Positions 26,522 to 33,159 of a stretch of DNA of 64,000 nucleotides are shown in pieces; the stretch's first letter is position 1, and each line of letters begins with the position of its first letter. The stretch is from Hymenobacter monticola (GTDB taxonomy: Bacteria; Bacteroidota; Bacteroidia; Cytophagales; Hymenobacteraceae). The stretch spans positions 5,518,001-5,582,000 of the forward strand of contig NZ_CP094534.1 in NCBI RefSeq assembly GCF_022811645.1, in the 5' to 3' direction. The notes below the pieces were generated by a model. The model did not search any database. It was not told the origin of the DNA and saw nothing but the letters and a program-made list of their open reading frames with translations. Position numbers and translations under genes: made by a program.

Positions 26522-27199
26522 ATGGAAGTCCTTCTAGTTGAAGCAGACTTGCGGCCGCGGCAGCAGCTGCACCGTTTTCTGCAACGCGCCCAATACCGAG
26601 TCGACGTGGCCACTACCCTGGCCGAAGCCACCGCCTGCCTCGACCGCCGCCCCTACGATTTTGTGCTGCTGGCCGAGGACCTGCCTGATGGCGACGGAAT
26701 GAACCTCATCCGCTTGGCCACCCGCCACGAAGCCCACCCTACGTCGTGCATCGTTTTCACGGCCACGCCCGACGTGGAGCCCCGCTTGCGCGGCTTCGCC
26801 CTGGGCGCCGACGAATGCCTGGCCAAGCCCGTTTCGGTGGCCGAGCTGGAGCGCCGCATGCGCGTCATCATCAGGCAGCGGGTGGGGCGGAAACGGCCCG
26901 CCATTCACTTCGGTCCCGGCTTTGTGCTCGATTTGGCCGCCCGCCGGCTGTGCCATGATGGGCGGAATGTGCACCTCAGCCGCATGCAGTTCGACGTGCT
27001 GCACCACTTGCTTTCGCACCGCGGGCAGGTGCTCACGCGCGAGCAGCTGGGCGCCCACATCAGCCGCCGCTCGGCAGCGGCGCTGGAATCGTCGAACTTC
27101 ATCGACGTGCACATCATGAACGTGCGCCGCGCGCTGGCCCCGTATGCGCCCACCGATTTCCTGGAAACCGTGAACGGCGTGGGCTACCGGGCGGCTTAG
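26522..27199 (+). CDS. Atypical OmpR-like regulator lacking the phosphoacceptor Asp
   Basis: A 225-residue protein aligning end to end without gaps at the N-terminus with the regulator at 23165. The receiver fold is kept (MEVLLVEAD; FVLLAEDLPDGDG; IVFTATP; LAKPVSVAEL), and so is the winged helix (LSRMQFDVLHHLL, NFIDVHIMNVRRAL, ETVNGVGYRA). However, residue 51, the phosphoacceptor Asp in the sister protein, is Ala, and acidic-pocket Asp8 is Ala. The switch Thr and Lys are retained. It should therefore bind DNA without classical phosphorylation. It lies 28 bases after the adaptor gene, so the two probably form an operon. Whether it represses the system or senses something else is not readable. 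Confidence 0.92.
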   Translation: MEVLLVEADLRPRQQLHRFLQRAQYRVDVATTLAEATACLDRRPYDFVLLAEDLPDGDGMNLIRLATRHEAHPTSCIVFTATPDVEPRLRGFALGADECLAKPVSVAELERRMRVIIRQRVGRKRPAIHFGPGFVLDLAARRLCHDGRNVHLSRMQFDVLHHLLSHRGQVLTREQLGAHISRRSAAALESSNFIDVHIMNVRRALAPYAPTDFLETVNGVGYRAA

Positions 27200-27283
27200 C
27201 CCGGTTTCGAAATGCGCCAAACGGACCGTGGGCGCCGTAGCTTCGCGGGCAATTGCCCCCATTGGCTATTCACGTCCACCCTT

Positions 27284-27730
27284 ATGCGTCTCGTTATTCA
27301 GCGCGTCCGCAGCGCCCAGGTCACCGTCGATGCCCAGGTTACCGGCCAGATTGGGCCGGGCCTGCTGGTGCTGGCCGGCTTCGCCCCCACCGATACCACT
27401 GCGGCCCTCGCCTGGATGTGCCGCAAGCTGGTGCAGCTGCGCATTTTCGGCGATGAAAACGGGCAAATGAATCGTAGCGTGCAGGACGTGGGCGGGCAGG
27501 TGCTGGTGGTGAGCCAGTTCACACTGCTGGCCGATGCGCGCAAGGGCAACCGCCCCAGCTACATCGGGGCCGCCCCGCCGCCCATTGCCGAGCCGCTGTA
27601 TGAGCAGTTTGTGGGCATGGTGGCCGCCGAATTGGGCCAGCCCGTGCCCACCGGCATCTTCGGGGCCGACATGCAGGTCAGTCTGGTCAACGATGGTCCG
27701 GTGACCATTGTGCTCGACTCGCCGGCTTAA
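27284..27730 (+). CDS. dtd: D-aminoacyl-tRNA deacylase
   Basis: A 148-residue DTD enzyme that hydrolyses D-aminoacyl (and glycyl-tRNA-Ala) esters to protect translation. Motifs: MRLVIQRVRSAQVTVD at the start, the catalytic SQFTLLAD loop with ARKGNRPSY, and the Gly-cisPro-like C-terminal region (FGADMQVSLVNDGPVTIVLD). Length is exact for the family. The ATG at 27284 is chosen; the upstream frame lacks family sequence. The MazG-like gene starts eight bases after its stop, so the two are co-transcribed. Confidence 0.97.
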   Translation: MRLVIQRVRSAQVTVDAQVTGQIGPGLLVLAGFAPTDTTAALAWMCRKLVQLRIFGDENGQMNRSVQDVGGQVLVVSQFTLLADARKGNRPSYIGAAPPPIAEPLYEQFVGMVAAELGQPVPTGIFGADMQVSLVNDGPVTIVLDSPA

Positions 27731-27738
27731 TCCACCAC

Positions 27739-28080
27739 ATGAACCCCCTTCTCATGACCATCGAAGAAGCCCAGCAAACCGTTGACAACTGGATAAAGAC
27801 CACCGGCGTACGCTATTTCAATGAGCTCACCAACATGGCCATGCTCACCGAGGAGGTGGGCGAAGTAGCCCGCATCATCGCCCGGCAGTACGGCGAGCAG
27901 TCGTTTAAGGACTCCGACAAAGGCAAAGACCTCGGCGACGAGCTGGCCGACGTGCTGTTCGTCCTCATCTGCCTGGCCAACCAAACCGGCGTGGACCTCA
28001 CCGAGGCCCTGGCCCGCAACCTAGCCAAGAAAACCCAGCGCGACAGCCAGCGCCACCACGACAACGAAAAGCTGAGGTAA
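27739..28080 (+). CDS. MazG-like nucleotide pyrophosphohydrolase
   Basis: A 113-residue protein of the all-alpha NTP pyrophosphatase superfamily. Metal-binding signatures are LTEEVGEVAR (E-x2-E) and LGDELADVLFVLICLAN (E-x2-D). It lacks the tandem second domain of full-length MazG, as do many short family members. It would hydrolyse house-cleaning NTPs to NMP and PPi. It may start at ATG 27739 or at a second ATG five codons in (MTIEEAQQ). Operon with dtd. Confidence 0.92.
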   Translation: MNPLLMTIEEAQQTVDNWIKTTGVRYFNELTNMAMLTEEVGEVARIIARQYGEQSFKDSDKGKDLGDELADVLFVLICLANQTGVDLTEALARNLAKKTQRDSQRHHDNEKLR

Positions 28081-28088
28081 CCAAAGCC

Positions 28089-28262
28089 TGTCATTGCGAG
28101 CGCAGCAAAGCAATCCGTTCTGTTCTCAGCAACCAGCCTTCAAATGTGGTTAATTCTTACTAGAAAGCCCCGGCGCCATTGCGGTACCGGGGCTTTCTAG
28201 TAAAAGAGCGTGTCTGGTTCTAACAGGACGGATTGCCACGGCCTGCGGCCTCGCAATGACAA
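28089..28262. repeat. Intergenic inverted repeat, TGTCATTGCGAG family
   Basis: TGTCATTGCGAG-x-GCAATCCGT on the left (28089 on) pairs imperfectly with ACGGATTGCC-x-CTCGCAATGACA on the right (ending 28262). A perfect terminator hairpin is nested in its loop. Confidence 0.8.
28158..28204. terminator. Bidirectional terminator between MazG-like gene and comB
   Basis: Perfect 17-bp stem TTACTAGAAAGCCCCGG/CCGGGGCTTTCTAGTAA with a 13-base loop, nested inside the repeat element at 28089-28262. Confidence 0.85.
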
Positions 28263-28278
28263 ACGATTCTCAGCTCAC

Positions 28279-29001
28279 CTAAGCAAGCGTCACCAATCTA
28301 TCCCCTTTCCACACGGGCAATACCGCGGCGTAAGCATCCACTCGCAGACAGAACTCAAAATCCTTGCTGGCCTCCAGCGAATTGAGCCGGCGCACGTGCG
28401 CTGATTGCAGCAAATAAGCCGACAAGTCCTCTTTTCCTTGCTGCCACATGTGTAAAGCCGCCAGCGTGGCATCGGAGCTGCGCACGTCAAACTCGGCGGC
28501 CAGCCGCTCGGCCAGGGCACCGCCGAACACCGTGTCTTCGAGGCAGAACTGGCCTTTCCAGCCGGCGCACACCACCAGCACATCGCGCTGCTGCTGCCGG
28601 GCAAACGCCGCCACGGCTTCCAGGTTCAGGAAAGCCCCGACTACCAAGGCCTCAGCCGCCAGGGAGCGGCGCAGCGCCGCCGTGCCGTTGGTGGTGCTGA
28701 TGGTGAGGGCCCGACCACGCACCGGCCGGGCTTCATCCAGAAAACCAAAAGGCGAGTTGCCCAAGTCGAAACCGGGCGCGGGCAGGCCGTCGCGCTCGGC
28801 GGCGGTGAGGCAGCCGTGCTCCTGGCCGTAGGCGGTGCACTCATCCAGCGAGGCCACGGGGAAAACGTGCGTCACCCCCTCTCCCAGCGCCGTGACGATG
28901 GTGCTGGAGGCCCGCAGAATGTCGACAATGACGGCAATTTTGCCGCGCAGGTCATAGAGGTGAAGCAGTTCGGGCGAGAAGCAAATATCTACTTTGGGCA
29001 C
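28279..29001 (-). CDS. comB: 2-phosphosulfolactate phosphatase family protein (ComB)
   Basis: A 240-residue member of the ComB family, known for dephosphorylating 2-phosphosulfolactate to sulfolactate in coenzyme M synthesis and more widely spread in bacteria. Motifs: VDICFSPELL start, VDILRASSTI, GFDLGNSP, TISTTNGTAAL, VVCAGWKGQFCLEDT. In Bacteroidota, which make no coenzyme M, the product may feed sulfonolipid or sulfonate metabolism; that is inference. Convergent with the MazG-like gene. Upstream lies the 126-base inverted repeat that ends at gcvT. Confidence 0.94.
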   Translation of the reverse strand: MPKVDICFSPELLHLYDLRGKIAVIVDILRASSTIVTALGEGVTHVFPVASLDECTAYGQEHGCLTAAERDGLPAPGFDLGNSPFGFLDEARPVRGRALTISTTNGTAALRRSLAAEALVVGAFLNLEAVAAFARQQQRDVLVVCAGWKGQFCLEDTVFGGALAERLAAEFDVRSSDATLAALHMWQQGKEDLSAYLLQSAHVRRLNSLEASKDFEFCLRVDAYAAVLPVWKGDRLVTLA

Positions 29002-29025
29002 TTCTTCAATCAGGTTAAAAGTCAG

Positions 29026-29151
29026 GTGTCAAAAAGAACGTCATGCCGAGCGGAGCCGAGGCATCTCGCGTGCAGCAGTAACCCTAACGTCAGAATTACT
29101 ACCACACGCGAAATGCCTCGGCTCCGCTCGGCATGACGTTCTTTTTGACAC
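29026..29151. repeat. 47-bp inverted repeat abutting gcvT (GTCATGCCGAGC family)
   Basis: Arms 29026-29072 and 29105-29151 match at 46 of 47 positions around a 32-base loop. The right arm reaches the last base of the gcvT stop codon. Its core GAACGTCATGC also occurs in the palindrome at 17461 and as a half-site at 37108. Confidence 0.95.
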
Positions 29152-30254
29152 TATTCCTCCGTGCCCTTCGTGAGCGGCAGCTTGCTCACCGTGGCGGGCA
29201 GGTTTTTGCCACGAATCTGGACGAAAATCTGGGTGCCGGGGGCGGCATGTTCCGTCTTCACGTAGCCCAGGCCGATGCCTTTGCCTAACGAGGGCGACTG
29301 CGTGCCGCTGGTCACGTCGCCGATTTTCTGGCCGTCGGCGTCCACCAGCTCGTAGTGGCCGCGCGGGATGCCGGGGCCGTCCATCACGAAGCCCACCAGC
29401 TTTTTGGTCACCCCGACCTCTTTCTGCTTTTTGAGGTTGTCGGAGTTGGTGAAGTCCTTGGTGAACTTGGTAATCCAGCCGAGACCGGCCTCCAGCGGCG
29501 AGGTGGTGTCGTCGATGTCGTTGCCGTAGAGGCAGTAGCCCATTTCGAGCCGCAGCGTGTCGCGCGCGCCCAGGCCAATGGGCTTGATGCCGTAGGGCTG
29601 GCCGGCCAGCATGATTTGCTCCCACACCTGCGCCGCGCTTTCGTTCGGGATGTACAGTTCGAAGCCGCCCGCGCCGGTGTAGCCGGTGGCCGAGATGATG
29701 ACGTCGGGCGCGCCGGCAAAAGTGCCTTGCACGAAAGAGTAGTATGGAATGCTGCTCAGGTCCACATCGGTCAGCGTTTGGAGGGCGGTGGCGGCTTTCG
29801 GGCCTTGCACGGCGAAGAGGCTGGTGCGGTCGGAAATGTCTTCCATTTCCACACCTTTGGTGTTGTGGTGCTGAATCCAGTTCCAGTCTTTTTCGATGTT
29901 GGAGGCATTCACCACCAGCAGGTAGTCCTCGTCGGCCAGCTTGTACACCAGCAGGTCGTCCACGATGCCGCCGTCGTGGTTGGGCAGACAGGAGTACTGG
30001 GCCTTGCCGTCGGCAAGCTTGCTGGCGTCGTTGCTGGTCACGCGCTGAATGAGGTCGAGCGCCTGCGGCCCGCGCAACCGGAACTCGCCCATGTGCGATA
30101 CGTCGAAAATACCCACCGCCCGGCGCACCGTGTGGTGCTCATCGAGGTCGGAGGAGTAGCGCACCGGCATGTCGTAGCCGGCAAAAGGCACCATTTTGGC
30201 ACCCAGCGCGCGGTGCGTGTCGTTGAGGGTAACGGTTTTCAGGGAAACGGTCAT
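29151..30254 (-). CDS. gcvT: Glycine cleavage system T protein (aminomethyltransferase)
   Basis: A 367-residue T protein that moves the methylene group from aminomethyl-lipoyl H protein to tetrahydrofolate, releasing ammonia. Motifs: [87 protein letters not shown] 30254 ([14 protein letters not shown]) is chosen since the upstream frame crosses the promoter and terminator region. The box CACCTTTG at 30305-30298 lies 43 bases upstream. gcvH and gcvP are not adjacent. Confidence 0.97.
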   Translation of the reverse strand: MTVSLKTVTLNDTHRALGAKMVPFAGYDMPVRYSSDLDEHHTVRRAVGIFDVSHMGEFRLRGPQALDLIQRVTSNDASKLADGKAQYSCLPNHDGGIVDDLLVYKLADEDYLLVVNASNIEKDWNWIQHHNTKGVEMEDISDRTSLFAVQGPKAATALQTLTDVDLSSIPYYSFVQGTFAGAPDVIISATGYTGAGGFELYIPNESAAQVWEQIMLAGQPYGIKPIGLGARDTLRLEMGYCLYGNDIDDTTSPLEAGLGWITKFTKDFTNSDNLKKQKEVGVTKKLVGFVMDGPGIPRGHYELVDADGQKIGDVTSGTQSPSLGKGIGLGYVKTEHAAPGTQIFVQIRGKNLPATVSKLPLTKGTEE

Positions 30255-30297
30255 GAGTGGCGGGGTGATGGATTGGCGGGTTGGTGGGATTGTGGTG

Positions 30298-30305
30298 CAA
30301 AGGTG
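30298..30305 (-). promoter_or_regulatory. Candidate -7 box of gcvT
   Basis: Minus strand CACCTTTG, one base off TAnnTTTG, directly after the ilvE-side terminator. Confidence 0.35.
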
Positions 30306-30316
30306 GGGCAAAAAAG

Positions 30317-30344
30317 AAAAGCCGCTTCGTGGGAAGCGGCTTTT
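30317..30344 (-). terminator. Terminator downstream of ilvE
   Basis: 12-bp stem AAAAGCCGCTTC/GAAGCGGCTTTT with a 4-base loop; on the minus strand a further T run follows, ending ilvE transcription before gcvT. Confidence 0.8.
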
Positions 30345-30355
30345 TCTATTAACGC

Positions 30356-30459
30356 CTGTCATCCTGAGCGCAGCGAAGGACCTTATTACGGCTGAACCTT
30401 CTGAATCACCGCCAATCGTTCTTCGGTAATAAGGTCCTTCGCTGCGCTCAGGATGACAG
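30356..30459. repeat. 34-bp perfect inverted repeat, TCATCCTGAGC family
   Basis: Arms 30356-30389 and 30426-30459 are perfect complements with a 36-base loop. The element lies four bases from the ilvE stop codon. Confidence 0.95.
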
Positions 30460-30463
30460 TTGG

Positions 30464-31528
30464 CTACACCCGCACCATCCAGTTGTGCACGTCGGCACCT
30501 TCGCCGGTGCGAATGGCATCCAGGGCCGCGGCCACGCGCTTCGAGAAGGCGGTGGGGCCGGTGGTGGGCAGGTCGTAGTCGTGACCCTCATAGCCGATGG
30601 TGGCAATGGGCGCAATGGTAGCGGCCGTGCCTACGCCAAAGGCTTCCTCAAGCTTGCCAGCGGCCAGGGCGTCCATCACCTCGCGGCTGCCCACTTTGCG
30701 CTCTTCCACGGTCAGGCCCATGTCGCGGGCCAGTTCCAGCACGCTGCGGCGCGTGATGCCGTCGAGAATGCTCGTGCTCAGGGCGGGCGTCACCACCTTG
30801 CCGTCTATCACGAAAATGGCGTTCATGGTGCCCGACTCTTCCACGTACTGGTGCTGCGAGGCATCGGTCCAGATAAGCTGGTTGTAGCCTTCGTTCTGAG
30901 CTACTTTGGTAGGGTACATGGCCGCGCCGTAGTTGCCGGCGTTCTTGGCATAGCCCGCGCCGCCCTCAGCCGAGCGCACGTACTTCTGCTCGAAGCGCAC
31001 GCGCAGCGGCTTGCTGAAGTACAGGCCCACCGGGCAGGTAATTATCATGAAGCGGTACGTATCCGAGGGACGCACACCCAGCAGGCCATCGGTACCAAAC
31101 ATGAAGGGACGGATGTAGAGAGCTGAGCCCGCATCAGTGGGCACCCAAGGCGTGTCCAGCTTAATCAACTCGCGCAGCCCCTGCATGAACAGTTCTTCCG
31201 GCACGGTGGGCATGCACATGCGCTCGGCCGAGGCGTTGAAACGGGCCCAGTTGTCGAGGGGGCGGAACAGGGACACGCTGCCGTCGGCTTGGTGGTAGGC
31301 CTTCATGCCCTCAAAAATGGCCTGGCCGTAGTGCAGGGCCGAGTTGGCCGGGCTCACAGCCATGTCGCCGTAGGGCACTATCTGGGGCTCCTGCCATTCG
31401 CCGTTGATGAAATCAACAACGAACATGTGGTCGGAAAAAACTTTGCCGAATTCCAGCTGCGAGAGGTTGACCTGCGACAGTCGCGAAGCTGTGGTGGTCT
31501 GGGTCCGAATCGGAAGAATGTCAATCAT
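30464..31528 (-). CDS. ilvE: Branched-chain amino acid aminotransferase
   Basis: A 354-residue fold-type IV PLP enzyme, the larger (BCAT-like, type II) form. It interconverts Leu, Ile and Val with their keto acids. Motifs: [41 protein letters not shown] with the PLP-binding Lys, [25 protein letters not shown], and GTAATIAPI. Length fits the family. Transcribed alone, with its own terminator; the gene upstream (cobalamin adenosyltransferase) ends 142 bases before the ilvE start. Confidence 0.97.
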   Translation of the reverse strand: MIDILPIRTQTTTASRLSQVNLSQLEFGKVFSDHMFVVDFINGEWQEPQIVPYGDMAVSPANSALHYGQAIFEGMKAYHQADGSVSLFRPLDNWARFNASAERMCMPTVPEELFMQGLRELIKLDTPWVPTDAGSALYIRPFMFGTDGLLGVRPSDTYRFMIITCPVGLYFSKPLRVRFEQKYVRSAEGGAGYAKNAGNYGAAMYPTKVAQNEGYNQLIWTDASQHQYVEESGTMNAIFVIDGKVVTPALSTSILDGITRRSVLELARDMGLTVEERKVGSREVMDALAAGKLEEAFGVGTAATIAPIATIGYEGHDYDLPTTGPTAFSKRVAAALDAIRTGEGADVHNWMVRV

Positions 31529-31670
31529 GAGCGAATGCGTTCAGGAAACAATGATTGGGTGGGATTTGAGGGAGGGTGGAGAGGCGCTACCAGGCGCCAG
31601 AAGATTATACGCAGATTTTCGGGAGACGCCCGAAGCCTGCCGGCTGGTTATCAGCCAGACACCGTTTGGG

Positions 31671-32219
31671 TCAAAGTCGTGCCTGCCAGGTCACTTCTTC
31701 TACGCCCAACTCGTGGGCCATGGCCCGGCTCAGCACAAACAGGAAATCGGACAGGCGGTTTAAATACACGACCACTAATTCGGCCACGAAGGACTCCTCC
31801 CCCAAGTGAATGGCCAGGCGCTCCGCCCGGCGGCATACGCAGCGGGCCACGTGCGCGTGGCTCACGGCCGGGTGCCCGCCCGGCAGAATGAAGGCGCGCA
31901 GCTCGGGCAAAGCGAGGTTCATTTGGTCCATTTCGGCTTCCAGCAGCTCCACGTCGGCGGCGTGCAGGTCGGGCAGCTTCATGCGTGACTTTTCCGGGTC
32001 GGCGGCCAGGGCCGAGCCGATGGTGAACAGCCGGTCCTGAATTTCCTTGAGCAGGGGCCGGCGGGCTGCGTTCACCTCCTGGTCGCGCACCAGACCAATG
32101 TGGGCGTTCAGCTCGTCCACAGTGCCGTAGCTCTCGATGCGCAGGCTGCTCTTGGGCACCCGCGTGCCCCCAATGAGCGAGGTGAGGCCCTTGTCGCCGG
32201 TTTTAGTGTAGATTTTCAT
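31671..32219 (-). CDS. Cob(I)yrinic acid a,c-diamide adenosyltransferase (PduO type)
   Basis: A 182-residue ATP:cob(I)alamin adenosyltransferase of the PduO/MMAB type. Motifs: MKIYTKTGDKGLTSLIGGTRVPK (here read in pieces: YTKTGDKGLT, GGTRVPK), the ESYGTVDELNAHIGL helix, the active-site VCRRAERLAI, and LNRLSDFLFVLSR. It makes adenosylcobalamin for B12-dependent enzymes. No riboswitch or B12 synthesis genes are near. A long intergenic repeat lies directly upstream. Confidence 0.95.
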   Translation of the reverse strand: MKIYTKTGDKGLTSLIGGTRVPKSSLRIESYGTVDELNAHIGLVRDQEVNAARRPLLKEIQDRLFTIGSALAADPEKSRMKLPDLHAADVELLEAEMDQMNLALPELRAFILPGGHPAVSHAHVARCVCRRAERLAIHLGEESFVAELVVVYLNRLSDFLFVLSRAMAHELGVEEVTWQARL

Positions 32220-32239
32220 GCGGTGAGAAGTTAGGCGAT

Positions 32240-32416
32240 ACTCCCCTCCTTACCAAGGAGGGGACGTTTCCGCAAAGCGGAAACTTAGGTGGTTGCGTCG
32301 TTGGACGACTGGCACCGAAGCCGTTGGGTTGACTGTTCGGTTATCGTTCAACGGCTTCAACCACCCCCGTCCGAGCCTGCGGCTCGATCATTCCCTCCTC
32401 ATCTGAGGAGGGGAGT
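32240..32416. repeat. Intergenic inverted repeat, ACTCCCCTCCT family
   Basis: Outer arms ACTCCCCTCCT (32240-32250) and AGGAGGGGAGT (32406-32416). Inside lie secondary hairpins TTTCCGCAAAGCGGAAA, GAGCCTGCGGCTC, and GGTGGTTG/CAACCACC pairing. It fills the spacer between the adenosyltransferase and the ABC ATPase genes. Confidence 0.8.
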
Positions 32417-32427
32417 TTGACGTTCTG

Positions 32428-33147
32428 CTACTGCCCAGCCACGGCGTGGCGGGTGATTTCGTGGTTCACCTCGTCGGTTTCAATCAGGCCGTCGCGCAGG
32501 CGCACGATGCGATGGGCGTAGCGGGCAATGTCCTCCTCGTGCGTCACCATGATGATGGTGTTGCCTTTGGAATAGAGTGCCTCAAACAAGTCCATGATTT
32601 CGTGGCTGGTTTTCGAGTCGAGGGCGCCGGTGGGTTCGTCGGCCAGCAGCACGCTGGGGTTGTTGACGAGGGCGCGGGCAATGGCCACGCGCTGGCGCTG
32701 CCCGCCCGACAGCTCATTGGGCCGGTGCGAGGCGCGCTCGGCCAGGCCCACGGAGCGGAGCGATTCCATGGCACGCTCGTTGCGCTCCTTCTTGCTCAGG
32801 CCGGCGTAGATGAGCGGCAGGGCCACATTGTCGAGGGCCGAGGCGCGGGGCAGCAGGTTAAAGCTCTGGAACACGAAGCCGATTTCCTTGTTGCGCACCT
32901 CCGCCAGCTGGTTGTCGCTCATGCGGCTCACATCCTGGCCGTTGAGGATGTACTGCCCTTTGCTGGGCGTATCGAGGCAGCCCACGATGTTCATCAGCGT
33001 GGACTTGCCCGAGCCCGACGGTCCCATGAACGCCACGTACTCGCCGCGCGGAATCTGGATGCTGACCGAACGCAGGGCGTGAATTTCCTCGGCGCCCATG
33101 ACGTATTTTTTGGCGATGTCCGTGGTTTCGATGACGTTGGAATTCAT
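32428..33147 (-). CDS. ABC transporter ATP-binding protein (MacB/LolD type)
   Basis: A 239-residue ATPase. Walker [11 protein letters not shown] loop [11 protein letters not shown], signature [15 protein letters not shown], Walker [13 protein letters not shown] and the H loop VTHEEDIA are all intact. The closest style is MacB/LolD/FtsE-type ATPases, which drive lipoprotein or peptide release with a FtsX-like permease. No FtsX-like permease is next to it; instead it lies 12 bases after a large membrane/TPR protein gene in the same operon. Confidence 0.95.
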   Translation of the reverse strand: MNSNVIETTDIAKKYVMGAEEIHALRSVSIQIPRGEYVAFMGPSGSGKSTLMNIVGCLDTPSKGQYILNGQDVSRMSDNQLAEVRNKEIGFVFQSFNLLPRASALDNVALPLIYAGLSKKERNERAMESLRSVGLAERASHRPNELSGGQRQRVAIARALVNNPSVLLADEPTGALDSKTSHEIMDLFEALYSKGNTIIMVTHEEDIARYAHRIVRLRDGLIETDEVNHEITRHAVAGQ

Positions 33148-33159
33148 GGCGCGAAGAAC

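Noticed and set aside
28210..28404. Small plus-strand frame starting in the TGTCATTGCGAG repeat
   Set aside because: It translates the repeat arm and then antisense comB; such peptides are common annotation artefacts of these repeats.
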